Below, one piece after another: positions 32,576 to 43,267 of a DNA stretch of 64,000 bases (position 1 is the stretch's first letter; each line of letters begins with the position of its first letter). The notes beneath the pieces are model-generated. The model saw nothing but the letters and a program-made list of their open reading frames with translations. It did not search any database and was not told where the DNA came from. Source of the stretch: Tilletia caries (taxonomy: Eukaryota > Basidiomycota > Exobasidiomycetes > Tilletiales > Tilletiaceae); contig JALUTQ010000041.1 of NCBI GenBank assembly GCA_032718865.1, positions 1,674,001-1,738,000 of the forward strand. The letters run 5' to 3'. The position numbers and the translations under genes were made by a program.

Positions 32576-32599
32576 CCACCAGGCGTCCCTTGTTCCGCT

Positions 32600-32619
32600 G
32601 GCGTCTGCGAACAGACGCC
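32600..32619. other. Perfect 8-bp-stem hairpin beside the hAT copy
   Basis: GGCGTCTG, loop CGAA, CAGACGCC, 25 bp beyond the target duplication. The role is unknown. Confidence 0.5.
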
Positions 32620-32767
32620 GCGGCTTAACCTCATATCTGAAAATGAGCTCAGAGACCTGCCAGCAGAGCAGAGAGGACGAGAGCGCTGCCATCTTTGGAC
32701 TTGCCGCGGCCGCCCCGGCAGGCTGCTTCTCAATTCTCATATCTCATGTGCCTATCAGCCCCTCCAG

Positions 32768-32775
32768 ATATAAAA
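32768..32775 (+). promoter_or_regulatory. TATA box candidate of the membrane protein gene
   Basis: ATATAAAA, 180 bp upstream of the likely start codon, followed by a pyrimidine-rich leader. The hAT right end lies only 200 bp upstream of it. Confidence 0.5.
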
Positions 32776-32954
32776 GGGAAGCAGTTCTCTCCGGTGGGCG
32801 TTCGCGACTGACCCGTCCTTGTCTTTCTCCCTCACCTTGGCTAAACTCTCCCGGTTTCCCTTTCAGCGGGCAGGCTCGCTACACTTCTGATACCTCCTTT
32901 CTTCAAACTTCACCGATCACCCGTCTTTGCCACTGCCCACGCCCAGTTTCCAGA

Positions 32955-34226
32955 ATGTCTTCGTCATTTGACGACCCCTCCTCGTCAATCCTCGACTCGG
33001 CGGTCCCCTCTTCCGGCCCTGGGTACGCTGACGGCACTGACGGCACTGACGGCACTCGTGGACAGGCTTGGTCGACTCCGACAGATGCAAACCTAAGCGA
33101 CACATCAAGCAAACTGACTACTGTGCCCGGTACTCTGGCGACAAATCATACGGCCTCAGCTGGTGCTCATCCGATCAGATTCCAGCAGCATCTGATCGAA
33201 TCTGGCAATATTATCGGTGGGGTGCCCACGTCTCATGATGCGGAACCTTCTGCAGCGATGTTGACGGCGTACCTCGTCTTCCTCGCCATCCTGGGAATCC
33301 GGTCTCTGTACAGACGAAGTGCGGGATCCGTCGACTTCTGGGTACTCAGCTTCCTCATGGTGCGGGTCACGACGTTTGCGATTCGAACCGATCTCTCGGA
33401 CGAGGATCCCACCCATCCGGAGACAGGCAAACTGATAGCAGAAGGAATCCTGATGCTGCTCGGACCTCTGCTACTCATGAGTCCGCTGCTCACGGTGATC
33501 GTCAACATTGCCATGCCTATCATCGATGCACTCAAGGCCCGGGACTACGTGGATCGATTGAGTGAAGGAGAAAGTCGTCGGCCGGGTGGTGGCTTGGAGG
33601 TTGTTCTCATCCACCTGCCACAAGTTTTCCAGGCCATCCTCGGTCTCGGCGCCGCGTTGACGGCCGTCGTCGCACTCCGTTTCCACGAGGCACTCCAGGG
33701 CCACCATGAAGCGCGGAAGGAGGTCCATTACATCAAGTCGGCCACCTCGGTCGTGCTGAGTGCAGTGACCATCTTCACCCTGCTCATCATCATCGTCCTT
33801 TGGGCCAAGCTCGTCTCGGCGGGCAAGAACGAGTTCTACCTTGCGACCTACACCGGACGCTCGCGCAAGGCGAAGGCATACAGGCTCCAGGCCTTCATGG
33901 CGACTACAATCGCGATCGTGACGGCCGTCTTTATGATGTACCGGGCGATCCAGAGCGAGGTCGCGATCGACAACCGGGTGAACAACTTCAATCTGTTCTG
34001 GTGTCTGTACGTGGCGCCCGAGGCGTTCGTCGCTCTCCTCTTCGTGCTGTACAGCTTCCCTACGCTGTCCAGGCAGGAGGAGACCGTCACTATTCCAACT
34101 ACGGAGGCAGAGGAACGCGGATGCAACAGCAGCAGCAACGACGGGCCGGCGCCATCGATGCGTACGGTGGCCAGGAACGCGTCGATCTCAAGCACGGCGC
34201 GCAGCTCGCTCGGATACTACATCTAA
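32955..34226 (+). CDS. Predicted seven-helix membrane protein, function unknown
   Basis: 423 aa from the ATG at 32955; the frame is open back to 32643, but that part looks like a 5' leader (TATA-like box, pyrimidine-rich). Residues 1-95 are Ser/Thr/Asp-rich, including a small TDG repeat, and probably face outside. Seven hydrophobic segments follow, at about 101-119, 127-143, 161-190, 218-242, 263-285, 309-330 and 346-367. The C-terminal 55 residues are polar and Ser-rich. The plan resembles fungal seven-helix families such as RTA1-like or DUF-class proteins, but I see no diagnostic motif, so no function is given. No intron is needed. mtr3-like follows 235 bp downstream on the same strand. Confidence 0.7.
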   Translation: MSSSFDDPSSSILDSAVPSSGPGYADGTDGTDGTRGQAWSTPTDANLSDTSSKLTTVPGTLATNHTASAGAHPIRFQQHLIESGNIIGGVPTSHDAEPSAAMLTAYLVFLAILGIRSLYRRSAGSVDFWVLSFLMVRVTTFAIRTDLSDEDPTHPETGKLIAEGILMLLGPLLLMSPLLTVIVNIAMPIIDALKARDYVDRLSEGESRRPGGGLEVVLIHLPQVFQAILGLGAALTAVVALRFHEALQGHHEARKEVHYIKSATSVVLSAVTIFTLLIIIVLWAKLVSAGKNEFYLATYTGRSRKAKAYRLQAFMATTIAIVTAVFMMYRAIQSEVAIDNRVNNFNLFWCLYVAPEAFVALLFVLYSFPTLSRQEETVTIPTTEAEERGCNSSSNDGPAPSMRTVARNASISSTARSSLGYYI

Positions 34227-34461
34227 GTGATGAACGACCAACAGCAATCCCATCCAGAAAGCGGCTGGTCCGCTGCAGATACACAGAAGCAGCACTCTGC
34301 AGCATGCAGCAGGCGTGAGATCATTTGCTGTCCATGTGAGGAAGCCATGTTGAGGCAGAGAGACCTCGAATGACGAGTTGAGAAATTTTGGAAGTTCGCA
34401 AGAGTCCACAACGACGGCAGCGACGAGCGCAGACACAGAAAGAAAGATAGTTCAAATCACA

Positions 34462-35591
34462 ATGGCGAGCAGCGCTGACAGAAGAAGAGTGAAGGGACCC
34501 GAAGGCAGCCAGCCGCCCGTGTTCGCGTCGCCAGCCGCTGTCGACGAGCGGCGCAGGATCCTCAGACAGAAGCAAAGCGGAGCGGCCACAGACACGGACA
34601 CGGACGACGCGGAGGCCACGCATGTCGACGAGCACGCGCACAGGATCGAGCGCGGCGTGGCACCGGTGTGCACGGGGAGAGGCGCGCATGACCTACGACC
34701 CATCTGTGAGCGAAAGACTGTCTGTTCCGCGCGCGCCTCGATGCCAACTTGCTCACGCTTTGTTTTCAACCCTTGCGATGCTCAGATCCAGAGCTGAATG
34801 TCGAAGTCAGGCTGGCGCCATATGCGCTACCACGCCGAGCGCGGCCAGGCAAGGTGAGCAAGTCATAGACTACGGTCCTTCTTGGTCCCCGTCTTGCTGA
34901 TCCATACGCCTTCCCCTTTCCCCTCTTGCGTAGGATGTGGAATCAGCCTCGCTCTCTGCTCTAGTAACCCAGGCTCTCCTTCCCTCGATCCGACTCGACC
35001 TGCTGCCCAAGGCGACGCTCGATATCTTCATCACCGTCCTCGAGGCCGATGCGCTGGACGAAGGATGTGCCGCTGCGAGCGCGACGCTGGCAAGTACGGC
35101 CCTGGCTGATGCTGGGGTGGACCTGTACGGACTTGTGGTGGGGAGCACAGCGGTGGGTTTTCCAGGTCAAAAGGACCCCCCCCTCCCGGCGAGCCTACAG
35201 GGCAGAAACGTTTGCTGACCGTATCGTCCACAGGCATACTACCCTCGCAGCAGATGCGGGTATGGAAGCAGATCAACCGTCTTCCAAAGCCAAGAAGCAG
35301 CCTACGATCTACCTCGACCCAACCCGAGCCGAGGCAAGCGCAGCCCAAGCCAACGTCACCCTATGTACCATGCCCGCCCTCGGAACCGTGACGGCGCTCT
35401 ACCAAGGCGGCGGCACGCTCACCTGGGCACAGACCGAGCAAGGGCTCGATCTTCTGCACGAAGCTTCCTCACGGATTCACTATGTGGTCGCACAGGCGAT
35501 CTCGGATCGGTTCCTGGCACGTCAGAGCACAGCCGGTGGGGCCGCGGCGGGAGGGGACCAGGGCGACGTGCAGCCTTATCGACTGCAATGA
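34462..35591 (+). CDS. mtr3: Mtr3-like exosome subunit (RNase PH fold), short N-terminal part
   Basis: Ring subunit of the RNA exosome, which degrades and trims RNA in nucleus and cytoplasm. Exons: 34462-34705, 34786-34853, 34934 to about 35152, and a last one ending at 35591. The first three join in phase. Family motifs: YPELNVEVRLAPYALPRR, TLDIFITVLEADALDEGC, LASTALADAGVDLYGLVVG, and at the end CTMPALGTVTALYQGGG and HEASSRIHYVVAQAIS. The usual early strands of the fold (the GSAYVE-type segment before the PELNVEVR block) are absent; only about 80 Asp/Thr-rich residues precede it. The join to the last exon (acceptor near 35233) does not fit the expected phase, so the gene may be damaged or have another splice pattern. 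Neighbouring NT-C2 debris suggests a duplicated locus. Confidence 0.6.
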
Positions 35592-35664
35592 ACAATAACA
35601 TCTCATTCGCGACTTCGAGGAAAGGGAAGCAGGACGAAGCTCTTGAATAACGCCTTCGACGGAG

Positions 35665-35740
35665 GACCCTGTTGGGTTACCATCGTGAACGGATCCGACG
35701 AGTCTGCCGCCGAGGCCAAGGTCGAGGAAGAGACACACAT
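35665..35740 (-). pseudogene. Fragment of an NT-C2 gene paralogue
   Basis: About 65 bp match the plus strand at 60855-60918 at roughly 85% by eye. Read on the minus strand it encodes DSSDPFTMVTQQG, against DPSDPFKMVVQQG in the NT-C2 gene. It lies downstream of mtr3-like in the convergent orientation. Confidence 0.65.
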
Positions 35741-36087
35741 TGACTGCTCAGGATTCTGCTAATATATGTATGTAACTATGTAACATCGTCACAGTGAGTG
35801 ATTGAGAAGAGCCTGGCCGCTTGCCCGCGGTATGTAATCCTTCACTTGAGACTCCGTGAGCGGGAACGCGAACGGGAATGGTGCGAAATGCGGGTGTGAC
35901 TTGCGAGGAAGGACCTGGAGAAGGAGAATTAGAATGCAAAGTGCGGCCGGCACAAGAGGGACCGAGAGAAGTCAAATGGAAGCGAGTCCGCAACTGGATG
36001 ACAGGCGAGGCGAGTGCGAGTACGAGCAAGCCGACCCGGACGGGGCCCTTCAGAGCTGAACGCTGAATACTGAATGGAAAGGAAATC

Positions 36088-37255
36088 CTAAAGGAGATGC
36101 TTCTCCAGGTTGTCGACATACTGGCGAATTTCGCTCAGGAGCTTGTGGGACTTGCGGGAGGCCACCTTACGGAGAGCGAGACTCCCGGCCGCTCCCGCCG
36201 CTCCGCCAACAGTGCTGGCACCAAACAAAGTGACGGCAGCGGCGGCGAAGTCCGCGAAGGCCACCCCGATAGGCCCGCCGAAGACAGTTCCTGAAGCGGC
36301 CGCGTACGCAACCGCCGAGATTCCGGGAGCAGCGTAGAGTGCCGCACTTGCCCCTGCAGCCGCTCCGCACAGCGCGCCCGGACTGGACAGGAAGCCCTCC
36401 GCATCAATGTCCTCCGCATCCATGTTCTTCAAGAGCTCATCGAGGCGTTCGGTGCTGTCGATCAGCACCATTTCGCCCGCCGTGCGCTTCACGCATCTGG
36501 ACGGACATCCCGTTGGTGAAAGCTGCTTCGGCAATGATGACAACGGTGATGCGGGGCTGAAAGACCAGCATTTGGCGGTGTACGCATCGTAGTTGGGAGC
36601 CTTGTCCTTGTAGCCGTGCGCAGCGGCGATGGCGTGGAAAAGAGTAATCTTTGATGTTTTATCGGTCATCTTGATGTGGCCCATGTTCTGAATAGGAAAG
36701 GAAAATGATCAGTACGCATTGCACATTCCCCTTCACAGTGATGTCCAGTAGTGCCAAGCGTATCCGCACCGTGGCTTTCTTTTCCTTTCCGCCGTCGGTC
36801 CACGAATCCGGCTGTACGCGACTGATTTTGATGTGATGAATTCCGGGGACCTTACGCTTGCGGCTGCTGGAGCCCAGAAAAGAAGAGGAAGTGGTTGCCC
36901 GAAAAGGATTGAACTGGGCGGGTTCGTCTGCCCAGCGGTCAAGACGACAGGTCAACTTTCGCATTCTCAACTCGTCGGTGGGGCGGTCCTGGTAGGGGAA
37001 CCCGAAGGTGAGGAGCACAAACTCATGTCCTTTGAAACCTGGGCAGCGACGCCATTCGCACTCGAGCAGGCGTCCGTCACGCTCCCACTTGACGTGTGGG
37101 CGATTATTATCGCGGAGGTGGTTGAAGATCCCGGAGATATTCATCTTGCGGACGTGTCTAGTGGGCGGAGAGCTGATTATGCCTCGAATAGTAGGGGTAC
37201 CATCCCCGCTGACGTCCTCTGCTGTCCATATTGCAGATGGAGGTGGTTGGTCCAT
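36088..37255 (-). CDS. Unknown protein with long Gly/Ala-rich hydrophobic C-terminus
   Basis: I do not recognise the family. Two exons, 37255-36737 and 36687-36088, join in phase 0 across a 49-nt intron (GTGAAG to TTCAG) to 372 aa. The N-terminal ~175 residues look globular and basic, with several Trp and Cys (HVKWERDGRLLECEWRRC, CRLDRW). After a linker, residues about 270-350 form an almost continuous stretch of Gly and Ala with Val and Phe (GALCGAAAGASAALY, GGPIGVAFADFAAAAVTLFG), resembling glycine-zipper membrane-inserting segments. The last 30 residues are charged and helical. Start and intron are inferred from frame; an additional intron is possible. Confidence 0.5.
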
Positions 37256-37446
37256 CTTTCTGCTGAGTAACGGGTGGAAAAAGGGCAGGGGGCGGGCTCG
37301 ATGTAAATAAGGGGGAACAGAAACGGGAGAGAGTCAGACAAGGCGTGGACCTTACATATCAGGGAAGCGGCCAAGCTTTCCGCGACCCACTCGTCCTTAT
37401 AGTCGTACATCGTAGCTCATATGCAGGTACGTACCTGGTTTCGTGG

Positions 37447-37516
37447 GTGGAATGTGAAATGTGGAATGTGGAATGTGAAATGTGAAATGTGAAATGTGAA
37501 ATGTGAAATGTGAAAT
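37447..37516. repeat. Ten-unit heptanucleotide repeat (GTGAAAT/GTGGAAT)
   Basis: Ten 7-bp units in tandem. Immediately to the right lies a dispersed repeat shared with 59835-59952. Confidence 0.9.
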
Positions 37517-37527
37517 CCCACGACCAA

Positions 37528-37645
37528 GTTATGAGACGGCCTCTGGGCGTGGTCTATGGGTCTTGTCTGTCTCTCTCTTGCAGTGGTCGGTTGTGAAGTC
37601 TCTGCAAGTCTCCTTTCCTCACGGAAGGTCACATTCTCACAACTG
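37528..37645. repeat. Dispersed repeat copy A (about 118 bp)
   Basis: Nearly identical to 59835-59952 in the same orientation, starting GTTATGAG and ending CACAACTG. It includes a pyrimidine tract with CTTGCAG, like an intron 3' end. Confidence 0.85.
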
Positions 37646-40600
37646 GTTATGAGCTCAATTACTCTGGCCACGGAGCGACAACGGAGCTAGGCGGACAAGA
37701 TCATCGTCAAGGTTCCCTTTCCCTCTTTTCCCCTGCGTTGCGCTTGCGGGGCGTTGCGCCTCAGCGTTCAGCGGCCTCGGCAAGTGGCCGTTCTTCATCT
37801 GGCGGAGTTCAGCACTCGGACTGCCAGCAAGAGTCATGGCATCACCGGTGGGACGCAACTCGGCTCTGTCGTTACTGGCGCGGCAACCGAGGATCAGGCT
37901 CGGCGCGCGCGCGAGGTACGGCGCGCGCGCGAGGTACAGCGCGCTTGGCTCGCCAGGCACCTCCGGAATCGGCGGCGGCGGAGGACGGAAGGGGAAGCTC
38001 AACGGAGTGTGGACGCCGACAGCTCAGCGGTGAGCTCGGCGCGATTGTTGGTCGCATCCAACCAGGCGGAATCGGCTCGGACACTGTCGCTGGCGCCAGG
38101 ATTCGGGCGATACCGAATGATGCGACACACGAGGCTCACCCATCGCTGCGTGGTCTCGGACGAGCGCAAGAAGGTCAACGTCGGCGGCGACCTAACGCCA
38201 ACTCGCGGCAGTCGTCGGCAGACGCAAGACAGCGGCTCGGAACGTACGATCGGCGGCCCATGCGACCAAATGGGCGCGCGCATCGATGCGGAGACGAAGG
38301 GCAGCTCTGCTTACGCGCAGGCTGACCACGGTTCACGTCTCCGGTACGGCGCGAGGAGTGACTCCCTCGTTGCGGTACACCTGAACAGCTTCGGAGAGCC
38401 AGGCTACGGCATCGGACTAGTCACCCAGTGACGACGGCATCGGACTCGAAGCAACAAGGTAGAGCAGACTGCGGCACAGTCTGTTGGCTCGGTCGGACGC
38501 GTCCCTTCCACCAACTGTGGGATGCGGAACATCGGGCGGGAGATGAACGTCAGCACATTCCGTCCTCTCCAGGCAGCGAGCAGGAAACGTCAACGCGACG
38601 TTGAGCTCGGCTGAGATCTCGATAGCGGTGGTCTTGGCGGCAGAACGCATCGGCAGGGTCATTCCCTGTAGGCGGGCAGCGAGCATAAGGCCACGATAGA
38701 GTCGCTCTCTACCGGTGGCAGCTCGGCTGCACGGAGGTTGAGGCGGGTCGGTGCTACAGGACGCGGAAGTCATGAATCCGCGTGCTATGGCTTTCGACAC
38801 GCGGCTCCGGACCCAGCGGCAAATCAGCAACAGCCTCTGTGCTGGGTGTGTTGGCACTGATGGCTCAAGGCACCCGTGGTAAGACGCAAGTGTACCACGG
38901 ATGGGAAGGGGAGAGGTTCGAGAAGGATCATGCCAACTCGAAGTCTTCTGCTTCCGGACACGACGCTCACTGGTCCGAGCGGTCACTCAACCTCACATGG
39001 CGATGTGTCGTGCCGGGATGACGATCATCACGCGAGCGGCGTGCTGGGTCAGTAGTCATACCGTGTCTGGTTCACGACCAGACCTGGTCCCCATACCCTG
39101 CTTGCGAGCTTTGGTTCGTACTGCTTGGCAGGATGGGGACATTGCCCCCAGGCTCGTGCGTGACCTGGTCAGCAGGGCTGAAGATGGCGGAGTTGGAAGC
39201 GGCGGTGGTCAGCTGAGAAGCGCTGTAAGACACGGAGGAGGGGGCGGTAAGCCTTGCGCTACCCGGTGCGGGAGCGAAAGGCTGGCTTGGGGGAACTGGA
39301 GTCGGTCGAGTTGGAGAAGCAGCGGCGAGCTGTCGCTGGGCTCGGGTTTGCGCGGTGCCCGATCTTTTGGATGAGCTCTGCTCATTCACGGTGATCAGCA
39401 CAACGCACAGGAGCATGCACCAGCTCTTTGGACTAGCGTCTCCCGGCTCTCTTAACTTCAACATGCCACCCAGCGGCGGACGACGACTATCAACCCTTGC
39501 GCGCAGCGGCGCGGCGGCTTGCGACGCCGCTGCACGACGGCTACAAGGGTTGGGCGGCGTTGTGGGTCACTCTGTCGGACCCAGAGGCTCACGGGCGGCG
39601 GAGGAAGTGTCGATCGGAATTCGGCGCAAGCTCTGTTCCGACGATATCCAGCTTCCTCTTTCGTCTTGCGGCATCATACGTCAAGAGCAGAAGCACGCGG
39701 GAGGCGGAGCTACCAGTGTTCTGCCCCCGAGCGCGTGCTCTGCAATGACGAACGATGATGAGGATCAAGCCCTCAGGAGCGGTTCACAGTTCACACAGCA
39801 CGATCGATCTCAGATACGCGTCCACGGCAATCAACTGGCACGCGACCAGCCAAAGGCCGCTCCTGCACGCCGCAGGAGAGAAGATTGGTGGGTGGTGTGA
39901 GGTGTCTGTGGTTCATTGCGGGTTCGACGTCTTGCGGTGGGGTATGTGGGTTTGGCGGTGCGGAATGCGCGGTTGCCAGCGACGATCGTCTTGCGAGAAT
40001 GCGAGACAGCAAGCGGCGCTGGGTCATCGGTCATCGACGGCGATACTGCCGTACAAATACACAAGGCTGGTGGTCAACACCAAGCTGGGGCTCCACGTCT
40101 GCCAAACCACCACCACACGACTGTCACCACGGTCAATCCTCACCAGCTTCAGCAGTTTGGCATCTTTGCCCGGTGTTTTCCTCTCTTGGGTCCGCCAGCA
40201 CGGCGTGAAGACTCCCCGGTGTCCGGCCTTAACGTTTCAAAACGAACATCCGAGCACCGTGCCGTACAGTCGCGACAGGCTAGCGGAGCAAGAACGAAGG
40301 GAAGGCACGGTCGCATCGGCAAAGACCCGTCGCTTGGGCTTCATTGGTCATCTTTTCTTCTCAAGACAGCTTCAAGCACCACAGCACAGTCACAACACCG
40401 ACATGCAGCTCACATCCTCTGTCCTGACCCTATATACTTATCACTCTCTTCCTTAACCCTTCCAGGTCCTTCTTCCTCCAAGGCCGCGAAGGACAACCTT
40501 TCACTTTTTTCCTTTTCTGTGTCCCTCCTTTTCAGCCAGAACCAGCGTCAGCAACAGCAAGGATGAAAAAATCAGGTGCGTCCGATCTTGCCATCAGTTC

Positions 40601-40890
40601 CCATTTTGTATTACCATCCAAGTCCGAACAGCTATCACAAGCCATGGGCCGTCGCTTCTACCTCTCTTTCCAGCGCCCGCCGAGGGAAGCCAATGCGGTC
40701 TGCGATCATCTGCTCGGCATCAAGCAGACCTCCTCGCCCGCAGTCGTATTACCGCTCAGTCACGCGTTACAGAACGACTTCGACTAGCTCGGACAGTGTA
40801 TACCAGTAACGATAAAGATGTGAGTCCATACCACTTGCTGAGCGGGTCCTAATATGCAGAGTCGCGTGCGGTCATATGCGCAATACCAGT
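37646..40890. other. GC-rich stretch with no gene I can support
   Basis: Many overlapping open frames on both strands reflect high GC, and none resembles a known family. A doubled GCGCGCGCGCGAGGTAC block is seen near 37898-37940. From about 40390 the plus strand becomes pyrimidine-rich with short open pieces. This may be an old, decayed element. Confidence 0.4.
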
Positions 40891-40929
40891 TCAAAAAAAG
40901 GGTTGCCATTTGGGGAACTCACGTATATT

Positions 40930-41318
40930 AGCTCTGTGGGAGATTGGGAGGGTGATTAAAAAGGAGATGTGATCGTCAGTATCCACGCCTCCCTGTAAAG
41001 AGATTGAAAGAGAACAACAACTATACTTACACCCATCCACTCGGGAAAGCGGCACCAAGCAGTTCCGAGCCAGACACCGACACCGCCGGCAAAGCTGAGC
41101 CAGATACCGATGGTTGGTGCAAAGACGTTCCATACGGTTGTCGAAGACGTGAATACAAGGGGCATGAAGCATGCACCGGTGAAGATATCATCTGGGTAGG
41201 GGAGCGAGCCAAAGGCAGCCATGAAGATACCGAAGGCAATGCCACTTGAGCATCTGGTTGGGACTTGGGAGCACCGGCCTTTTGACGTAGGGCTTGTACT
41301 GCAGGGAGGAATGTCATT
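40930..41318 (-). CDS. Possible small membrane protein or gene fragment
   Basis: Minus-strand reading from MTFLPAVQALRQ (41318) passes, after a small frame or splice change near 41230-41250, into a hydrophobic segment (GIAFGIFMAAFG, FTGACFMPLVFTSS, APTIGIWLSFAGGVGVWLG) that would make two or three membrane helices. It ends at a GTAAGT donor near 41025; a CTTTACAG acceptor near 40998 could add a short tail. I do not recognise the family. It lies beside the O-mannosyltransferase remnant and could be part of the same decayed block. Confidence 0.3.
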
Positions 41319-41499
41319 TTAACGTCAATGTCAGCGATAACACACTGGATAGTCATAGTCTGACAATGGCAGACTCACAACGTCGTAACTACCGATGGTG
41401 GAGACTGGAGACAGTGCCAAGCTGAGGTCTGCTCGAAAGCGAGGGGAGAGGGCGGAGAGACCAGACAGGAGTGAACGCTGAACCAGGAAAGATCATTGA

Positions 41500-42452
41500 T
41501 GAAGCATCCACGTGAGCGCGACGGCTAAACCTTTCTGGTGGAATGAGGCATCGTCGAAGACAGCAACCGTGTGCACGGGACCATGACGAACAAGCCGACC
41601 CATTTGACACTGTGCAAGGAAGGACATGGTAAGCGCGATGTGCGAAGATCGGTCTCTTCGGAAGGTGAGCGCAGACGTACCTGGTGACTGCGCCGTTTGA
41701 CGCGCGTGTGAAGATGATCCAGAACCACCACATGACAGAGAAAGTCCTGGTGGAAATACGCGGGATGGTTCAGTGTATGCGCCTTGAAGGTCAGGAAGGG
41801 GAAGGAGACATACTGATTCTGGTAGGAGTGGAACTTGACCATACCATGGAAGGTGAAGTAGAGCAGTACGAGTCGAGGAGAATGAAGCGAGAGATGACGA
41901 GCCATGCGTTGTCTGGATACCATCACAGGGGGAAAGAGGCAGGAACAAAAGGCCAAGGGGGCCGGTCGCGCGTGCTGGAGACAAGCGAAAAGGGATCAAC
42001 GTACCGCATAGGACCATGATGGCGATCAAATGGCGCGCGCCAGTTCCCGGATGTGGAGTAGGCGACGGGGACCATGGTAACGCCGTAGAGAGCCATGATG
42101 ATGCGTATCGTAACATGGTTGACGTCTGCGGGATATGTGGCCCCGGAGTCGAGCTCGTGGTTTGCATCGTAGCTGGAGACGAGGCCTGCGAGACCGACGA
42201 GCATTTTTCCTGCCCATGTATGCGCATGTAATGAAGAGTGTGAGCATGGAAAGCGCATCAAAAGGAAGAGAGAGAGAGGAGATACTCACCAAGAGGCGGA
42301 TGCACGTCGAAGTTGAACTGGTGAGGGTCGCTGGTTAGGACTTAGGAAGGAAACGATGTTAGTCTCCTTTTCCTCTTCCTATCTTGCGTGAGGTTAGTAT
42401 GATGCTCGCTGCTGGTCTTACCAGGTGACAAGATGGTCAGCCTGAGTACGAG
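41500..42452 (-). pseudogene. Protein O-mannosyltransferase (PMT) remnant
   Basis: The family transfers mannose from dolichol phosphate to Ser/Thr in the ER membrane. Recognisable pieces on the minus strand: FNFDVHPPLG (exon 42330-42290), joining in phase across an intron to KMLVGLAGLVSSYD and SGATYPADVNHVTIR (exon from 42209), then DNAWLVISRFILLDS, LLYFTF, and SVKWVGLFVM. These are in the correct PMT order, but at least three register changes are needed between them (near 42045, 41860 and 41700). The N-terminal region, most membrane segments and the MIR domains are missing. It is best read as a decayed fragment. PMT subfamily cannot be assigned. Confidence 0.65.
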
Positions 42453-43057
42453 CTACGGAGCGAAAGAGAAAGAATAATGAAATCATTGTACCAATGAAGT
42501 GTTAGACTGCTGGGCGGGATGGCAGGCATGGAAAAGCGCGACCAGAAGGGAAGGGAGCGCAAGTAAGAAAAATAAGGAGCGAGGATCAGCACAATTGGCA
42601 GACAAATTTTTCCAATCAGCTGAGGCAGCTATAACGAATCGGAGACTGCGCTGCTGAAAGAAATGCTGAGGTAGGGTGAGTGGGTTGTGAGAATTTGTGG
42701 TATAGGCATGGCTGCGCGCGACTCAGGGTGGCGCAGCCACCCTTCGTCTCGCCCGCCAGGCTGACACCTGGCAGTATCTCTATCCTTTGTGGTTGTGCAA
42801 GGAAGATGTAGGAAGGAAAGAGTATCAGTGATGGTGGGGTGCTTCTTTTGGTTCGTGTTTGGTGAGCGGAGTTAAGTTTGTGTGATTACATAAGCAGAAA
42901 AAGTCAGAAACAGCTTCCACAGTATCAACCACACAACTTGACGAGCTGTAAGTTGGCAGCCTGAAAGAGTTCAGGATTTGGACCCTATTCGTTCTGGCCT
43001 CCAGGACGTATTTCCTTGGGAGGGAATATTTTTTTTCTATTGATGTTGGTTCAGACG
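42453..43057. other. Intergenic stretch before Crypton-3
   Basis: AT-richer sequence with no open frame of note and no recognised repeat. Confidence 0.5.
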
Positions 43058-43110
43058 CTTACGGCCGTAAGAAAACAGGTTCCAGTAACCCCATCTGTTA
43101 TAAGGGGACA
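43058..43110 (+). other. Candidate 5' terminus of Crypton-3, with 14-bp palindrome
   Basis: CTTACGGCCGTAAG (43058-43071) is a perfect palindrome, followed by ACCCCATCTGTTA. Crypton-2 has both words in the same order at its 5' end. Palindromic cores are typical of tyrosine-recombinase crossover sites. Confidence 0.5.
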
Positions 43111-43267
43111 CCAAACGGAAATAAGCAGGTGGTCAGTGGTGGTCAGGCGGTCAGGAAGTGTGGAGGTCAGACCACTCGTCCAGTTCCCGTTAACCGGGAA
43201 TGCGATTCCACTGATGTAGTACAGATGACCACCATGTTCAGGAGCCACTCACTGCCTTCCTAAAGCC

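Noticed and set aside
32643..32954. Upstream in-frame Met extending the seven-helix protein by 104 residues
   Set aside because: The region holds the TATA-like box and pyrimidine-rich leader, and the extension has no protein-like pattern.
37447..37516. Telomere-like repeat
   Set aside because: The GTGAAAT unit is not TTAGGG-like, is short and lies between genes.
37738..38986. Open frames of 115-225 codons on both strands
   Set aside because: High GC makes chance ORFs; no motif, no splice context and no similarity recognised.
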